A stretch of 64,000 nt of DNA from an uncultured Acidobacteriota bacterium (GCA_903873705.1 CAIQPK010000041.1:17120-81119); one strand, 5' to 3'; positions 52,538 to 61,401 are shown, counted from the stretch's first letter. Notes: generated by a model not told the origin, from the sequence alone. Translations and numbers: made by a program.

Positions 52538-54580
52538 CTAGTCCTTTTCGCGGAGGTCGATGACGTTGCGGATTTCGGCGTCGAAGAGCTTCTGGGCTTG
52601 CTGGACGACGGGGTGCTTGGCTGCGAGGTCGGCTGCGCTGCCGGCTGCGGCGGCGCGCTTCGGCTTGGGCGCGGCGGCGGCTTGGGGGGCCCCTGGAATG
52701 AGGTTGAGGCGAAGCTTGAGGTTTTGCGTAGTGAGGACTGATTTAATGATGGCTTGCGCTTCGGCGTTGAGCAGCAGCGGGAGCATGGCGGCGGAGACGG
52801 TGGTGTGGATATTGAGGGTGTCGGGGGTGGTGGAGAGGGTGGCGTCGGCTAGCTTGTCGGAGGCTGACTGTTGGCCCTTGGCGGCGGCGAGGGCGTCGAC
52901 GATGGTGTTCTGGAGGGCGTCGAGGTCGGGGCTTTGTGCGGGAACGAGGTGAGGGCCGGGTTGGGCGGGGGCCGTGGGTTGCGGAATTTCAGCGAGAGCC
53001 AGGGCGCCTTCGGTGGATTTCTGGGGCGCGGCGGAGGAAGGCCCGGGGCTGAAGCCCCTGGATTCCGAGGATGTATTCAGCGTGCTGAAACCTGCTACTC
53101 CCTCCGCTTCGCGTGATTGTCCCGAAGGGGTGGATGATGGCCCTTCCCACGTCCCAGAATTGGGACGTGGGGCACCCGGTTCTGAGGTGGTGGCCTTCGC
53201 TGTGGTGGAGGGTGTGGGCGGACCTGCAGGTCTCTCCACTTCGCTACGCTCCGGTCGAGATGACAAATTCGTGGAGGGTGGGATAGCAGGACGCGACGTC
53301 GGTGGGGTTGGCGCTGAAGCGGCAGAGGTGGCGCGCGCGGTGGGCTTGATGTTCGGGTTATTGCTTGGCGGTGCACCTAGCTGGGAGAGGAGGTCTTCTA
53401 CGGGGATGAGGCGCTGGACGTGGACTAGTTTGAGGAGGCCTAGTTCCAGGTGGAAGCGCTGCTCCTGGCGGAAGCCGAGGTCGTCGAAGGTACGGAGCAT
53501 GATGGCGAGGAAGCGGGAGAGCTCCTCTTCAGTGAAAAGGGCGGCGGAACGGGCGGCGCGCTTGCGTTCTTCGGGGGAGATCTGGAGGAGGTCGGCGGCG
53601 ATGCCGGTGGCGTCGGCTTCGGAGGAGAGCCTGGTGATTTTCGCGACGGTGGTGTTGCGGAGGTAACGGACGAACTGGCGGGCGAGCTGCTGGGCTCCGT
53701 TGCCGGCGTCGAGCAGGCGGTTGATGATGGCGAGGACGTCGGCGGAGTTGTTCTCGGAGACGGCTTCCAGGATGTGCTCGTAGATGACGTTGGAGACGGT
53801 GCCCATGAGGTCGCGGACCTCGTTTGCGGAGAGGACGGGGCGGCCGGTCGATTCTCCAGGGGCCGCGGGCGCCAGGGGTGCGGAGGCGATGGCCTGGTCC
53901 ATGATGCTGAGGGCGTCGCGCATGGAGCCGTCGCCGGCTTCGGCGAGGAGGGAGAGGGTGGCGTCGTCGGCGTTGATGGCTTCGGCCGTGGCGATGAGGC
54001 GGAGCTGGCCTACGATGTCGTCTAGCTTGACGGCGTGGAAGCTGAAGTGCTGGCAGCGCGAGCGGATGGTTTGGGGAATGTCCTCGGGCTGGGTGGTGGC
54101 CATCATGAAGATGATGTGGTCGGGTGGCTCTTCGAGGGTTTTGAGCAGGGCGTTGAAGGCCGCGTCGGTGATCTGGTGGGCTTCGTCGAGGATGTAGATC
54201 TTGTACTTGTCGCGGGAGGGGCGATAGCGGGCGGCGTCGCGGAGCTCACGGATTTCGTCGATGCCGCGGTTGGTGGCGGCGTCGATTTCGATGACGTCGA
54301 CGGCGTTGCCCTGGCGGATTTCGAGGCAGGACTCGCAGGCGTTGCAGGGTTCCGGCGTGGGGCGCTTATCACTGCCGATTTCTGTCCGGCAGTTGAGCGC
54401 GCTGGCGAGGATGCGGGCGATGGTCGTCTTGCCGATGCCGCGGTGGCCGGAGAAGATGTAGCCGTGGGCTATGCGGTTCTGGGCGAGGGCGTTGAGTAGG
54501 GTGCGGGTGACGTGGTCCTGGCCGACGACGTCGGAGAAGAGGGTGGGGCGGTATTTGCGGGCTAAGACTTGGTAGGCCAT
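52538..54580 (-). CDS. dnaX: DNA polymerase III subunit gamma/tau
   Basis: Clamp-loader ATPase of the replisome, 680 aa. The Walker A is GHRGIGKT (residues 45-52). Zn-binding cysteines are Cys64, Cys79, Cys82 and Cys85. ILDEAHQI is the Walker B and RSRCQHF carries the arginine finger. The central region to ~400 is domain III. About residues 430-515 form a Pro/Ser/Thr-rich linker that encodes fragments of three dispersed intergenic repeats (see findings), then a C-terminal helical part (LADATLSTTPDTLNIHTTVS...). Whether a frameshift yields a gamma form was not determined. Followed by ybaB and recR. Confidence 0.95.
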   Translation of the reverse strand: MAYQVLARKYRPTLFSDVVGQDHVTRTLLNALAQNRIAHGYIFSGHRGIGKTTIARILASALNCRTEIGSDKRPTPEPCNACESCLEIRQGNAVDVIEIDAATNRGIDEIRELRDAARYRPSRDKYKIYILDEAHQITDAAFNALLKTLEEPPDHIIFMMATTQPEDIPQTIRSRCQHFSFHAVKLDDIVGQLRLIATAEAINADDATLSLLAEAGDGSMRDALSIMDQAIASAPLAPAAPGESTGRPVLSANEVRDLMGTVSNVIYEHILEAVSENNSADVLAIINRLLDAGNGAQQLARQFVRYLRNTTVAKITRLSSEADATGIAADLLQISPEERKRAARSAALFTEEELSRFLAIMLRTFDDLGFRQEQRFHLELGLLKLVHVQRLIPVEDLLSQLGAPPSNNPNIKPTARATSAASAPTPPTSRPAIPPSTNLSSRPERSEVERPAGPPTPSTTAKATTSEPGAPRPNSGTWEGPSSTPSGQSREAEGVAGFSTLNTSSESRGFSPGPSSAAPQKSTEGALALAEIPQPTAPAQPGPHLVPAQSPDLDALQNTIVDALAAAKGQQSASDKLADATLSTTPDTLNIHTTVSAAMLPLLLNAEAQAIIKSVLTTQNLKLRLNLIPGAPQAAAAPKPKRAAAAGSAADLAAKHPVVQQAQKLFDAEIRNVIDLREKD
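53146..53179. repeat. GGGGCACCC hairpin repeat, copy 3, inside dnaX
   Basis: CCCACGTCCC (53146-53155) pairs with GGGACGTGGG (53162-53171), followed by GCACCCGG. It is read in frame as part of the DnaX linker. Confidence 0.75.
53226..53267. repeat. GAGATGACA-type repeat, copy 4, inside dnaX
   Basis: GCAGGTCTCTCCACTTCGCT followed by ACGCTCCGGTCGAGATGACA, in frame within the linker, encoding SRPERSEVERP on the minus strand. Confidence 0.75.
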
Positions 54581-54637
54581 CGGCAGGATTGATTGTATCG
54601 CCGGGGCGTGTGGGAAGGTGGCTAGCGGATCTGTGGG

Positions 54638-54931
54638 TCAGTCGAATTGCTCGTAATATGAGCGGTCGCGTGGTTGCCGGTTCCGAATTCTTTCACTAAC
54701 GTCGGCTGCAAAATCGTCGTCCATGATGAGTTCGTGCCCGCGTTCCTTTGTACGTTCCCTCAAAAGCGCGAGAGTTTCGTCGATGGTCCGATGCACGGGG
54801 TAGAAGCTCTCCAATATCGCAACGGGCTTACCATCAGCTTCGATGATGAACTTCTCGCCGCTACGTACGCGTGCCAAGAGATTGGCAAAATCTCTTGCGG
54901 CTTCGATTTCCGATATGCGAACAGTGACCAT
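54638..54931 (-). CDS. Orphan Phd/YefM-type antitoxin
   Basis: A 97-aa protein whose N-terminal ~60 residues match the Phd/YefM fold (VRISEIEAARDFANLLARVR, SGEKFIIEADGKPVAILE). The C-terminal part (LALLRERTKERGHELIMDDD, then FAADVSERIRNRQ) would bind a toxin. No toxin gene lies next to it: dnaX follows downstream, and the upstream gene is a YcxB-like membrane protein. It is probably an orphan left after toxin loss. Confidence 0.75.
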   Translation of the reverse strand: MVTVRISEIEAARDFANLLARVRSGEKFIIEADGKPVAILESFYPVHRTIDETLALLRERTKERGHELIMDDDFAADVSERIRNRQPRDRSYYEQFD

Positions 54932-54983
54932 GATGAAAATGGTAGGGTATCAGGCCTGATTGTTGTCTTCCGGACGGTGATGA

Positions 54984-55517
54984 TTAGCGCTTGCGAAGCA
55001 CGCCAACCGGACCAAGCTTTTCAGTAAGGAGTTCACGAGCTTCGTCTAGTTGATGTGCGGTCAGTGGAGCTTTTGGAAGTATGCGCATGAGTAGGCCTGC
55101 TGGAAGGATGATGATCTGCTTGCCTTCCAACCATCCATCCATACTGGTCCATTCAGCAACGCCGCTGCCGACTCCGGGAATATCGATGTGATAGCCAGCA
55201 TCGTCAAGGACGAGATGGGCGTTGGTGAGATTCTGCTTCTCTTTCAAGAAGCGCTTTTTGAAGCCGCGATTTTGAAAGAACGGCGAAAAGCACGCTAGCA
55301 GCACCAACACTACTGCAAAAAATGGCAAGAGTTGTTGGAGTGCTTCACCGAAGTGCTGCGCTGAAATGAGAGCAGAAGAAACGACGAGAACGAAACTCAG
55401 CAAAAGCACTATTAGTAGCGCCGTTCGTATCCACTTTAATTTCTTATTCGTGCTCATAAAGAGCTTTTGAGCTTCCAGATACTCTTTTTCTGAAACCGAA
55501 AAATGAATGTCGATCAT
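54984..55517 (-). CDS. YcxB-like membrane protein
   Basis: A 177-aa protein with two adjacent transmembrane helices (ALLIVLLLSFVLVVSSALIS and LLPFFAVVLVLLACFSPFF) and a basic loop (RGFKKRFLKEKQN). The soluble C-terminal part, with DDAGYHIDIPGVGSGVAEWT and EGKQIIILPAG, fits the YcxB domain. The ATG at 55517 shares a base with the stop of the upstream SET-domain gene (TAATG), so the two are coupled. Confidence 0.7.
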   Translation of the reverse strand: MIDIHFSVSEKEYLEAQKLFMSTNKKLKWIRTALLIVLLLSFVLVVSSALISAQHFGEALQQLLPFFAVVLVLLACFSPFFQNRGFKKRFLKEKQNLTNAHLVLDDAGYHIDIPGVGSGVAEWTSMDGWLEGKQIIILPAGLLMRILPKAPLTAHQLDEARELLTEKLGPVGVLRKR

Positions 55518-56002
55518 TATGCGCTGTTCCTAGCCTTGCGCTTGGCGATTTTGGCGCGGCGGGCTACTTCTTCGTCGGAGAACATGGTGCCGCGGCAGTG
55601 GGGGGCGTTGCAGTAGCAGTTGGCGTCGTCTTCGTCGGAGTCGTAGAGGTGGTACTCGTAGAGGAGCTCTTCGCCGGGGGCGATGTCGCGGATGGCCTGG
55701 ATGAAGATGCGGTCGTCGCGTTCGATGGTTTCGCAGTTGGGGGCGCAGGAGTGGTTGACGAACATGGCGGTGCCGAAGCCGTCGATGACGTCGCCCTTGC
55801 CGCCGAAGCCGAAGAGGTAGGTGACGATGCGGTCGGCGTAGCGGTCGTCGGCTTCGCCTTTGGAGAGGCGGGGGCCGTCGTACTCGATGATGCGGGCGCC
55901 ACGGCGGATGGGGTCGAGGGTGTAGCAGCCGGCGGCGTGGATGTCGGAGGAGCGGACGAGGAGGCGGGGAGAGGCGGGGGGCTTGGGTTTCGCTGGAGGC
56001 AT
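55517..56002 (-). CDS. SET-domain protein (lysine methyltransferase-like)
   Basis: A 161-aa protein consisting of one SET domain. NHSCAPNCE is the SET motif that binds S-adenosylmethionine. GEELLYEYHLY carries the catalytic-side Tyr, and CYCNAPHCRG is a post-SET-like Cys cluster for zinc. GCYTLDPIRRGARIIEYDG is the N-terminal part. The real start is ATG 56002; the upstream frame to 56326 is rejected as non-protein. Bacterial SET proteins may methylate proteins, including ribosomal or host targets. The target is unknown. It is coupled to the YcxB-like gene by a one-base overlap. Confidence 0.85.
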   Translation of the reverse strand: MPPAKPKPPASPRLLVRSSDIHAAGCYTLDPIRRGARIIEYDGPRLSKGEADDRYADRIVTYLFGFGGKGDVIDGFGTAMFVNHSCAPNCETIERDDRIFIQAIRDIAPGEELLYEYHLYDSDEDDANCYCNAPHCRGTMFSDEEVARRAKIAKRKARNSA

Positions 56003-56025
56003 CGTTGGCGCTGAGTATAACAAGG

Positions 56026-56060
56026 CAGGGTCCAGGGTTGAGAGCTCAGGGTCCAGAAGG
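56026..56060 (+). repeat. Heptamer tandem array, 5 units
   Basis: CAGGGTC, CAGGGTT, GAGAGCT, CAGGGTC and CAGAAGG in 7-base register, upstream of the TPR gene. Confidence 0.65.
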
Positions 56061-56147
56061 CGAGTCGCGGGGAACGAAGGTGGGCTAGCGAAGGCTGGGG
56101 CTGCGCGTGGGATTTCCGTTAGCCGGAATGGGTGGGTGTCGCGTCTA

Positions 56148-56924
56148 ATGAGAGAGATGCTGGTCCGGTTGAGAACGCTGATGAATGGATGCGCGGTCGG
56201 CGTGTTGCTGGCTGCAGGGGCGGGTGTGCGCGGGCAGGCTTTGCCGGCAGCGCCGCAGAACTGTGTGGATGCGAACAAGGCCGCGGCCGAGTGCAAGCCG
56301 GCCACGGTACCGTCGACTCCGCCCAAGAGTGCGGCGCAGGCTTTTCCGTTTCCGGGCGAGGCGCCTTCGTCCGCGGAGAAGCCGGGTGATGTGCCGGATG
56401 CCCCTGCCGATGCGACGGCTCCGGATACGCAGCCTAAACAGCCGCGGGTGACGCCGCCGGCTTATCCGGGTGATCCGGATACAGGGGCGAGTTCGAGCAG
56501 TTCCAGCAGTTCGAGCAGTTCCGGCGGTGGGGGAGTGGGGGACGATCCTGCGGCGGACGATGCGGGGCCGATGACCGATGCGGGGAGCAGTGGGGACAGC
56601 ACGACGCCGGGGCACAGCCGGCGGCGGAAGATGCCCAAGGTGGAGGCGGAGACGCCGGAGTCGCGGGTGGCAGAGGATTTGAAGGTGGCTGATTTCTATC
56701 AGAATGATGGGAATTACATGGCCGCGTATCTGCGGGCCAAGGATGCGGTGGCGCTCCAACCAGAGTATGCGGATACGCACTTTGCGCTGGCGCAGGCGGC
56801 GTTCAAGCTGGGCAAGAAGGATGAGGCGCGGGCTGAGTTTATGCAGGTTCTGAAGCTGGACCCGGTACCGAAGCAGCAGAAGGCGTCGCAACGGGCGCTG
56901 GAAGAGCTGGGCGCCGCGAAGTAG
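56148..56924 (+). CDS. Exported low-complexity protein with C-terminal TPR-like repeats
   Basis: Residues 5-30 form a signal peptide (RLRTLMNGCAVGVLLAAGAG). A Pro/Ala/Asp/Ser-rich region follows, with an 11-residue serine run encoded by repeated agttcg/agttcc codons (about 56491-56521). The last ~85 residues form tetratricopeptide-like helices (DFYQNDGNYMAAYLRAKDAV, HFALAQAAFKLGKKDEARAE). The start is uncertain: ATG 56148 or ATG 56157 is possible, and the frame is open further upstream. It converges with the following leftward gene four bases away. An envelope protein-protein interaction role is inferred. Confidence 0.6.
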   Translation: MREMLVRLRTLMNGCAVGVLLAAGAGVRGQALPAAPQNCVDANKAAAECKPATVPSTPPKSAAQAFPFPGEAPSSAEKPGDVPDAPADATAPDTQPKQPRVTPPAYPGDPDTGASSSSSSSSSSSGGGGVGDDPAADDAGPMTDAGSSGDSTTPGHSRRRKMPKVEAETPESRVAEDLKVADFYQNDGNYMAAYLRAKDAVALQPEYADTHFALAQAAFKLGKKDEARAEFMQVLKLDPVPKQQKASQRALEELGAAK

Positions 56925-56928
56925 CAGG

Positions 56929-57537
56929 TTAGCTGACGGATTTGCTGGAGCCGGGCAGGCGGGCGCGGCGTTTGCTGCCCTTGGGCTCGGATGGCGGGGG
57001 TGGCATGGGGGGGAGGGCCGCGGAATGCTTGCGGCGCTCGGCGGCGCGGCGAGCCAGCGCGAGCGTGGTTTGACCGAGCCGGGATGGGGCGGGAGCGTGC
57101 GCTGTCGCCGGAGCGGAGTGAGACGTGACAGGCACATCATCGAGGTCGTCTTCTACGCGAAGGTACTTGCGCATGTAGCGGAGGGGTTCTTCAGCGATGG
57201 CCATCTCGCGGAGGTGGTAACGCCAGGCGTCGGGGCGTGTGCTGCGGCGCATGAAGGGTTTGCGTTCGACGATGCGGACGGTGCCGTCGGCCATGGTGCG
57301 CTGGAAGGTTTGGGCGGGCATCTGAAAGGTGATGGGCTGGCCGGCTTTCCAGAACGCCTGGGCGAAATCGTGATTAAAAAGCAGAGCGTAGTAACGTCCC
57401 TGGGTCTCTACGGTGGCGATCGCGGTACTGGCGCCTTGCCAGGGCAGGCGCAGAGATGTGGTGTACCACTGGCGAAAATCGAAGCCGTTCTCTCGGGCCT
57501 GGCCGACGAGAATTTTCAACAGGTCGAGACGCGTCAT
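56929..57537 (-). CDS. Conserved hypothetical protein, 202 aa
   Basis: ATG 57537 has GGAG about ten bases upstream. The ~120-aa N-terminal domain is well formed (RLDLLKILVGQARENGFDFR, STAIATVETQGRYYALLFNH, PFMRRSTRPDAWRYHLREMA). The C-terminal ~80 residues are Pro/Ala/Arg-rich, ending in a basic GSKRRARLPGSSKSV. No family was recognised. A DNA- or RNA-binding role is possible from the basic tail. It diverges from the TPR gene at 57628. Confidence 0.6.
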   Translation of the reverse strand: MTRLDLLKILVGQARENGFDFRQWYTTSLRLPWQGASTAIATVETQGRYYALLFNHDFAQAFWKAGQPITFQMPAQTFQRTMADGTVRIVERKPFMRRSTRPDAWRYHLREMAIAEEPLRYMRKYLRVEDDLDDVPVTSHSAPATAHAPAPSRLGQTTLALARRAAERRKHSAALPPMPPPPSEPKGSKRRARLPGSSKSVS

Positions 57538-57627
57538 TCTTCGTTGTCTCCTCACATCGAGGCCCAACCGCTCTAGTTGGGAATATAGTTTATTTGCGCG
57601 ACGGGATATTGACGACGGAGGTTGTTG

Positions 57628-58848
57628 GTGACGAACCGGCGTTGGGGAACCAAATTAGTAGCGGCTGTGATGGTGGGAGTAACGCTTATGTGCGCCAGCG
57701 CACAGAGCGTGGCGATGCATACCGATCCGTTGAATCTCGATCCGACGGTGCGCGCGGCTTATGAACGCTTCTACATACTGGATTACGATGGCGCCCTGAA
57801 GCTGTTTGGGGAGGTGACGAAGGCGCATCCGCAGGAGCCGATGGCCTGGGACTACGTTCTGATGGCGACGATTTTTCGGGAGCTCTATCACCAGGATTTG
57901 CTGGACACGACCTACTACGCGCACGATAGTTTTCTTTCAACCAAGCGCGATGTGGTGGTGACGCCGGAGTCGCGGCAGACGATTGAGGGCCTGACGACGA
58001 AGGTGGTCGGGATGTGCGATGCGCGGCTGAAGGCGAATGCCAACGACAAGAATGCGCTGTTTGCGCGGGGGTATGCGAAGGGGATGCATGCGGCGTTTAT
58101 TACGCTGGCGGACCACTCGTTTACGGCCGCGGCGCGTCAGGGGCTGCAGGCGCGGAATGACAGCGAGTCGGTGTTGAAGCTCGATCCGCAGTACGCGGAC
58201 GCGAAGATGGCGGTGGGACTGCAGCAGTTTGCCGTGGCCAGCCTGCCGCGTTTTTTGCGGATGATTATCGGGATTGTGGGAGTGACGGGGTCCAAGCAGC
58301 AGGGGATCGATTTGCTGAAAGATGCGGCGGCTCATGGGGTGGTGACGGGAGTGGAGTCGCGGACGGCGTTGTCGCTTTTCCTGCGGCATGATGCGCGATA
58401 TGCCGAGGCATTGACGGTGCAGCGGGGATTGGCGGAGCAGTATCCGCACGACTACCTTTTCCGGCTGGAGGTAGCGAACCTGATGAAGGATGGTGGGCAG
58501 GGGATGGCCGCCGTTCGGGAGTACGAAGCTGTGCTGGCCGATGCGCAGAAGCGGAATTACTTTATCGATCCGCGGCTGCAGATGGCCTACTTTGGGCTGG
58601 CGGACACGCAGCGAGGGCAGAACATGGTGCGCGAAGCGGCGGCTAATTACGTGCTGGCGGCGACGCAGCCGAATTGCAGCGACTGGCTCCGGAAGAGGGC
58701 GCAGTTGAATGCGGGAGAGATGTTCGATTTGCTGCATGATCGCGGCCAGGCGGTGAGGTACTACCAGATGGCGGCGGCGGGTGGCGGCGACCAGTCGCAG
58801 GCGGATGCGGCGCGGAAGTTGCTGCGGAATGCCTATACCGGCAAATAA
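57628..58848 (+). CDS. Exported TPR-repeat protein, 406 aa
   Basis: GTG 57628 follows GGAGG by six bases and opens a signal peptide (KLVAAVMVGVTLMCASAQS). The mature protein is helical with several TPR-like repeats, such as AYERFYILDYDGALKLFGEV, ALFARGYAKGMHAAFITLAD and YFGLADTQRGQNMVREAAAN. It probably acts in the periplasm as a scaffold. It is followed by a degenerate hairpin repeat (58878-58910) and then the PspC gene. Function unknown. Confidence 0.7.
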   Translation: MTNRRWGTKLVAAVMVGVTLMCASAQSVAMHTDPLNLDPTVRAAYERFYILDYDGALKLFGEVTKAHPQEPMAWDYVLMATIFRELYHQDLLDTTYYAHDSFLSTKRDVVVTPESRQTIEGLTTKVVGMCDARLKANANDKNALFARGYAKGMHAAFITLADHSFTAAARQGLQARNDSESVLKLDPQYADAKMAVGLQQFAVASLPRFLRMIIGIVGVTGSKQQGIDLLKDAAAHGVVTGVESRTALSLFLRHDARYAEALTVQRGLAEQYPHDYLFRLEVANLMKDGGQGMAAVREYEAVLADAQKRNYFIDPRLQMAYFGLADTQRGQNMVREAAANYVLAATQPNCSDWLRKRAQLNAGEMFDLLHDRGQAVRYYQMAAAGGGDQSQADAARKLLRNAYTGK

Positions 58849-58877
58849 GGCCAGCGCCATGCTTGCGGTGGTGGAAA

Positions 58878-58910
58878 CCCATTTCCGAGAATCCGTACAA
58901 GGGGCACCCC
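58878..58910. repeat. GGGGCACCC hairpin repeat, copy 4 (degenerate)
   Basis: CCCATTTCC, GAGAAT loop, then GTACAAGGGGCACCCC. A second, more diverged unit (GATCCCGA...TCGGGGCCACCC) follows at about 58925-58955. Confidence 0.55.
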
Positions 58911-59036
58911 TCAGGTTTGGTGGAGATCCCGAAGTGTGTGAGATCGGGGCCACCCGGTTTATTTCGGGTACTTGCGATTTGTGGAACAAACGTTGTTTGT
59001 GGCGCGTATGAGGCGTTGTGAGTTTGGGAGGCCGTT

Positions 59037-59417
59037 ATGAATTGTGGAGCGTGTCATCAGCAGTTGAACCTGGGGGCCCGGTTTTGCAGCTTCTGCGGAA
59101 CGGCGGTTCCTGTACCTCAGGCGGGAAGTTTTTATGGGCGGCGGATTGTGCGGCCGCGGTATGGGCGGATGCTGGGGGGCGTTTGCGCCGGCATTGCTGA
59201 CCACTATGGATGGGACCCGGTGGTGATCCGGCTGATCGCCGTGGTGCTGTTCTTTGTGGGCTGCGGATCGATCTTCCTGGCTTACCTGGTGGCGTGGATG
59301 GTGATCCCGAATGAGCCTTACTTCTGGGTGCCGATGTCTTATGCACCGCCTCCGGCTGCTCCGGGTGCTCCGCCTAGCGGTTATGCTGGAGGTACCGGGA
59401 GTGCACCTATTTCGTGA
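59037..59417 (+). CDS. Zinc-ribbon plus PspC-domain membrane protein
   Basis: A 126-aa protein. Residues 3-20 hold a zinc ribbon (CGACHQQLN...FCSFC). A PspC-type domain follows, with LGGVCAGIADHYGWDPVVIR, a single transmembrane helix (LIAVVLFFVGCGSIFLAYLV) and a Pro-rich tail. PspC senses envelope stress in enterobacteria; here it is stand-alone, without pspA/B. GGGAGG precedes ATG 59037. Its stop overlaps the GTG start of lysA by four bases. Confidence 0.82.
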   Translation: MNCGACHQQLNLGARFCSFCGTAVPVPQAGSFYGRRIVRPRYGRMLGGVCAGIADHYGWDPVVIRLIAVVLFFVGCGSIFLAYLVAWMVIPNEPYFWVPMSYAPPPAAPGAPPSGYAGGTGSAPIS

Positions 59418-60685
59418 GTGTTTCTGATTCGCCACGTCCTTTTGAATACAGCGGTCCGCGTTTGCAGTGTGCAGGCGCGGACCTTTCTGCGCTTGCTGGC
59501 GAGTTTGGCACGCCGCTTTATGTCTACTCGGCCGATGCGATTGCGGCGCGGGCGCGGATGCTGCAGGGTGAGCTGGCGGCGGTGGAGCATACGATTTGTT
59601 ATGCGGTGAAGGCGAACTCGTCGCTGGCAATTATGAAGATGCTGGCGGGGATGGGGTGCGGGTTCGATATTGTGTCGGGTGGTGAATTGGAGCGGGTGCG
59701 GCGGGCTGCGCCTGAGGCGCTGGGGCGGGTGGTTTTCTCGGGTGTGGGCAAGCAGGTTTGGGAGATGGACGCGGCTTTGGAGGCGGGGATTCTGCTGTTC
59801 AACGTGGAGAGCGAGGCGGAGCTCGAAGTGTTGGCGGAGCGGGCCGTGGCGCTGGGCAAGACGGCGAAGATTGCGCTGCGGGTGAATCCGGATGTTTTTG
59901 CGGAGACGCACCCTTATATTTCGACCGGGCTGCGGGAGCACAAGTTCGGGATTGCGATTGAGAAGGCGCGGGCGGTGTATCAGCGGGCGATGGGGCTGCC
60001 GGGGGTGGAGCCGGCTGGGGTGAGTGTCCATATCGGGTCGCAGATACGGAGCGTGGAGCCGTTTGCGGAGTCGGTGAAGCGGGTGGGGAAGCTGGTGGAA
60101 GAGCTGCGCAGCGATGGGATGGATATACGGTATATCGATGCTGGGGGTGGGTTGGGGATTGAGTATGGGGCGGTAGAGTTTGACCCGGCGGCTAGTGTTC
60201 ATGCTTATGCCGAGGCCGTAATGGCGGCTTCGCGGAGTGTGGGTGCGCATTTGCTGCTGGAGCCGGGAAGATTCTTGGTGGCGCAGGCGGGGGCTTTGCT
60301 GACGCGGGTGCTTTATGTGAAGCAGAACGGGTCGAAGACGTTTGTGATTACCGATGCGGGGATGAATGATTTGATTCGACCGGCGCTGTACCAGGCGCAC
60401 CATGAGATCTGGCCGGTGGTGGCGTCTTCGCGCGAGGCGAAAGTGGTGGATCTGGTGGGGCCGGTTTGTGAGTCGGGGGATTTTTTTGCGAAGGACCGGG
60501 AACTGCCGGAGTTGCGTGCTGGGGAGCTGGTGGTGTTGCTGGATGCGGGGGCTTATGGGATGTCGTTGAGCTCGCATTACAACACGCGGGTGCGGGCGGC
60601 GGAGGTGCTGGTGGAGTCGGGTGTGGGGCGGCTGGTGAGGCGGCGGGAGACGCTGGAGGATTTGATGGCGGCGGAGATCTATTAG
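59414..60685 (+). CDS. lysA: Diaminopimelate decarboxylase
   Basis: Makes L-lysine from meso-diaminopimelate with pyridoxal phosphate. Lys66 in CYAVKANSSL binds PLP. SVHIGSQI, DAGGGLGIEYG, LLEPGRFLVAQAG and the CESGDFF motif, whose Cys reaches across the dimer, are all present. Length 423 aa is normal. GTG 59414 overlaps the end of the PspC gene by four bases. Confidence 0.95.
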   Translation: MSVSDSPRPFEYSGPRLQCAGADLSALAGEFGTPLYVYSADAIAARARMLQGELAAVEHTICYAVKANSSLAIMKMLAGMGCGFDIVSGGELERVRRAAPEALGRVVFSGVGKQVWEMDAALEAGILLFNVESEAELEVLAERAVALGKTAKIALRVNPDVFAETHPYISTGLREHKFGIAIEKARAVYQRAMGLPGVEPAGVSVHIGSQIRSVEPFAESVKRVGKLVEELRSDGMDIRYIDAGGGLGIEYGAVEFDPAASVHAYAEAVMAASRSVGAHLLLEPGRFLVAQAGALLTRVLYVKQNGSKTFVITDAGMNDLIRPALYQAHHEIWPVVASSREAKVVDLVGPVCESGDFFAKDRELPELRAGELVVLLDAGAYGMSLSSHYNTRVRAAEVLVESGVGRLVRRRETLEDLMAAEIY

Positions 60686-60709
60686 CACGGAGAGGGCTAA
60701 GGAGGCGGG

Positions 60710-61267
60710 GTGGCGGCTGAGGATAGCGTGATGTGGCGATGGCCGGTTGTTGTGATGACGGCTGCGGCTGCGGCGATGTTTGGTCTCATCCTCTATAGTC
60801 CAAATTTCGGTTCGTTGGTCGGGGCGTGGCTCGTTGCGCCTTTTGCGGGATTCATTCTCGTTGTGCTGATGTTTCGAGCAACGGGGCAGGCGCGGTGGAT
60901 GCGGGTGGGAGTTCTTAGCGGGTTTGCCCTGCTGAGTTGGGTGATGGTCAGCTGTTCGGTGGCGGTGCGCTCGGAAACGCGCTGGCTGGCGCACTCGCGA
61001 CAGTGGAAGAATGCCGTACTCGCAGAGCCCATCAACGACGCTGGAATGAAGGCGGTCGTATGGGATGGCTGGGGAGGTCATGCGCAGAATACGTTTGTGT
61101 ACCTGGTATATAGCCCGGACGATGCGCTGCGCCAGTATTCGCCGGAAAAGCTTCAGGGATTGCCTTGTCCGGTGTCGGATGTGCAGCGATTGGAGAAGCA
61201 GTGGTATTCCGTTACGTTCGCTACGAATGGGCTCTGGGGCCTGAAGGGTGACTGCGGTTCGGCGTAA
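60710..61267 (+). CDS. Membrane protein of unknown function, 185 aa
   Basis: GTG 60710 has GGAGG five bases upstream. Three hydrophobic helices (VVVMTAAAAAMFGLILYSPN, GAWLVAPFAGFILVVLMFRA, VGVLSGFALLSWVMVSCSVA) precede an exported ~90-aa soluble domain with KAVVWDGWGGHAQNTFVYLV and two cysteines. No family was recognised. It lies between lysA and yebC. Confidence 0.6.
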   Translation: MAAEDSVMWRWPVVVMTAAAAAMFGLILYSPNFGSLVGAWLVAPFAGFILVVLMFRATGQARWMRVGVLSGFALLSWVMVSCSVAVRSETRWLAHSRQWKNAVLAEPINDAGMKAVVWDGWGGHAQNTFVYLVYSPDDALRQYSPEKLQGLPCPVSDVQRLEKQWYSVTFATNGLWGLKGDCGSA

Positions 61268-61401
61268 GGGAGCATTCTGCCGGTCAGCATGTTTAGACGG
61301 CTCGGCGTGGTAAACTTTGGAGCGATGAAGACGGGTGTGGGCCGCTGTTTGCAGTGGTTTGACGCGTCGATGAGATTCTGAAAGCAGTAGAGGGTTGAAG
61401 C

